Of a stretch of 64,000 bases of DNA, positions 61,694 to 64,000 are shown one piece after another. A program made the translations under genes and the position numbers. The stretch is from contig CM059198.1 in NCBI GenBank assembly GCA_030323885.1, forward strand, positions 62,460,917 through 62,524,916, in the 5' to 3' direction. Numbering within the stretch: the first letter of the stretch is position 1; every line of letters starts with the position of its first letter. The DNA comes from Branchipolynoe longqiensis (taxonomy: Eukaryota > Annelida > Polychaeta > Phyllodocida > Polynoidae). The notes under the pieces were generated by a model, which saw nothing but the letters and a program-made list of their open reading frames with translations, was not told where the DNA came from and did not search any database.

Positions 61694-62397
61694 AGGGGCT
61701 GTCACACTACGACGTATAGCCTTAGCATTAGCGTACCATCTGTGATTTTCGACCAACACGTTGGCGTATGTCATCATATGCTATGTATATGTTGGGCGTA
61801 CATCAGGTACATTCCGGGTACATCGTTATACGTCATCTTACGTCGCCATGCGTCAAGGCTCTGAAAAAATGTGTGCATGCTCAAAATTTCCAATGTGTGT
61901 CGACATGTGGCTCGTACATTGAACGTATGTTGCGTGTACATTCGGGATACATTGGCATACGTTGGGAGTACGTGAGGGACACATTGGAATATGTTGCTGC
62001 AAGTTAGCCATACGTTTAGCCGGTGGGGACATGCACTCCGTGTACAGTCCGCATACTGCCAATGGATGCATAACATACTCCTAACATACTTTGAACATAG
62101 GCCTGCCGTATCTCCAGCATACTTAATGTATATGCCATACATAACATACGTAATGTTGGTCAGCATACCGTGAGTGTATGTGAGCGTTTTGCGAACGTTT
62201 TGCGAGGCACATGAAAGCTGTCATACGCTAGCAATAGGTCAGAGATACGTTCTGCATATGTTTCATACGTTGTGTGTATGTGGTGTGTATGTTGTGTGTA
62301 CGCCCATTTGTATCACCCTTGATGAATGCCGACGTACTGGCAAATTTTTTAATGTTGAGCAAGCGCTGACGCCGTATGACGTAGTGTGACAAGGCCT
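61694..62397. mobile_element. TWA foldback element 15, TACGT-word interior
   Basis: 704 bp, ends AGGGGCTGTCACACTACGAC and GTAGTGTGACAAGGCCT; flanks CTA and TTA. Words TACATT/TACATC/TACGTC/TGCGTC start at 61808, 61819, 61829, 61839, 61849: steps 11, 10, 10, 10. More runs near 61915-61990. Confidence 0.88.
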
Positions 62398-62647
62398 TTA
62401 CACCAAAATATCTGGTGGCGCCGTAGTGGTGGTTTTCTTTACTAATTACCTTTATGTAATGCTGTCAATTGCCCGGCAAATATGGACGTGTGAATATAAA
62501 TATCTACTTGCACAGACCACAGACATACGATAATTGTACTTTGTATTAATGCAAGTCCACTTAGCGTTGAATAGTCGGGTGGGTGTAAGTGTCTACAAAT
62601 TCTTTAATAAATACATGTATGTGTAAGTGTCTCTTTTTGTGGAATAT

Positions 62648-63010
62648 TAGTTGGTTGCTTGTTGGAGTTTTCCGTCCTGGCAACATCTATGGTCATATCA
62701 AGACGGGGAACTGACTTATGAGAGTGCGTGCTCATTGTGACTTTATAGTGCTGTGCCTAGCAGCACGACCTGATATCCTACTCAGTCACATTATCCTGAC
62801 ACTGAGTCAACCAGTCCTTGCCCCATTCTAATAGTACTGAGTGCCTGGCTATGAAGAGACAAGTATCAATTTTTAAGTCATTGGTTTGATTCGACCGGGA
62901 ACCGAACTCCCGATCTCCCGCACGCGAGGCCCACGCTCTACCGAATCGGACACCGCACCCGGTAAGCACCTTAAACGTTGTTAGGACATGAGACTGCGAA
63001 GCAACAACAA
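62648..63010 (-). mobile_element. S1 SINE, head type 2, with a sense tail scrap
   Basis: 62648-62962 antisense, missing about 25 bp around CTGCCCCACTGGG. 62963-63010 looks like a sense S1 tail (GTTGTTAGGACATGAGAC, AACAACAAA). Confidence 0.82.
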
Positions 63011-63189
63011 ATGTATGAGGATCAAACATTACTATTTTGTAGTTTGTGTCTATTTTTAAACTAGCCATGCGCATGGGATTCGTGTACTGTCTGACAGGCC
63101 TTCGGACTCAAAGGTCAGTAATTATAGAGGAGCAGGAAAGAAAAGGAAAATCAAACTCTACTGCAATGAAGAACTATTGCGCCCTGAGA

Positions 63190-63527
63190 AAATGTTGGCT
63201 GGTTATTGGAGTTTTACGTTCTGGCAACATCAAAGGTCATATTGGAACGGGCACCGACTTGTGACAGTGCGCACTCATGGTGACTTTGTAGTGCTGCCCC
63301 ACTAGGAAATCAGGACACCAGCATCATGACCCCCATATCCCACTCAGTCACATTATCCTGACTCTGAGCTAACCAGTTCTTGCCCTATCCTATTAATGCC
63401 AACCGCCAGGCTTGGAAGTGACAAGTATCAATTTTATAAGTCATTGGTTTGACTCGATCGGGAACCAAACTCCCGATCTCCTGCACGCGAGGCCTACACT
63501 TTACCGGTTTGGCCACCGTGGCTGGTC
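63190..63527 (-). mobile_element. S1 SINE, head type 2, full length
   Basis: Antisense; TTGGCTGGTTATTGGAGTTT to CTTTACCGGTTTGGCCACCG. Confidence 0.87.
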
Positions 63528-63564
63528 CCTGAAAAAATGTCTGAAGCTTCCTTTTAATACCTGT

Positions 63565-63722
63565 GAACATGCTTGTTTGTTGGGGTTTCATATCCTAGTC
63601 ACATTGAAGGTCATATGGGGTCAGGTAGCCACTGGGAAACCGTGCCTATTGCAGGCACCATGACTCTGATATCTCACTCAGTCACATTATCCTAATACTG
63701 AGCAAACCAGTTCTTGCTGCCC
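63565..63722 (-). mobile_element. S1 SINE, tail and body only
   Basis: TTTGTTGGGGTTTCATATCC to CTGAGCAAACCAGTTCTTGC; a stretch around CGACTTGTGACAGTGC is deleted. Confidence 0.75.
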
Positions 63723-64000
63723 TATTAAAGTTGCATAGTACAATGCTTTTGAGTTTCTGCCATTTTCTGAGATAAATACATTATGCTGATCGCTATGATC
63801 TATATTACGTTAGTTTGAAGTAACTTTGAATTTAAATATGTAACTTTGGAGGTATTTGACGTTAAAACATGCCAAATTAATTTTGGCAAGCACGCCAAAA
63901 CTCTGACACCACAGACTTCAGTACTAACAGGTTCTATTAAATTGCCTTATTACGACCTTCTATGCATAAATAAATGCTTAATAACTGCACCCGTGTCTAA
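63723..64000. mobile_element. G-family MITE, running off the window
   Basis: Starts TTAAAGTTGCATAGTACAAT; core CAAGCACGCCAAAACTCTGA; the right end lies beyond the window. Confidence 0.75.

Overview
The window looks like non-coding DNA from an animal nuclear genome, most likely a mollusc and probably a marine gastropod. The organism call rests on four copies of a tRNA-headed SINE that I recognise as typical of gastropod genomes, on canonical animal tRNA genes with Pol III terminators, and on the mixture of LINE, SINE and MITE families. I found no protein-coding gene I can support. The only credible coding traces are broken LINE reverse-transcriptase fragments near 24.8-25.5, 38.3-38.8 and 53.6-54.0 kb.

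Region 0.1-8.4 kb is a tandem array of 21 tRNA-Met-like genes, all on the minus strand. It alternates strictly between two unit types (about 325 + 338 bp). The ten A units all keep the CAT anticodon. The eleven B units carry CAT, CTT or TGT. Two copies of a foldback DNA element are inserted in the array, one of them inside the anticodon arm of a tRNA gene. The only other intact-looking tRNA gene is a tRNA-Ser(AGA) at 42.6 kb.

Region 8.4-64 kb is a dense mosaic of nested repeats. A tRNA-headed SINE (called S1 here) occurs more than 40 times, whole or broken, with two alternative heads. Two further tRNA-headed SINEs (S2, S3), the gastropod SINE (M), a pogo-like MITE and several other MITEs fill much of the rest, with long (TA)n, (GGTGGG)n, (CACACC)n, (GGGGA)n and (AAATAAAACAATAC)n tracts between them.

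The most unusual component is a set of about 15 foldback elements of 264-914 bp. Most are flanked by TTA or TAA, which fits TWA target duplication as in PIF/Harbinger elements. Their termini are related (cores GTCACAC, GTTCACAC, GTACACAC) but their interiors are unrelated. Several interiors are arrays of short degenerate words, in both orientations, spaced about 10-11 bp apart, and the word resembles the element's own subterminal sequence. Two insertions have a readable empty site in a neighbouring repeat copy. This phased-word architecture is my main candidate for an undescribed system.
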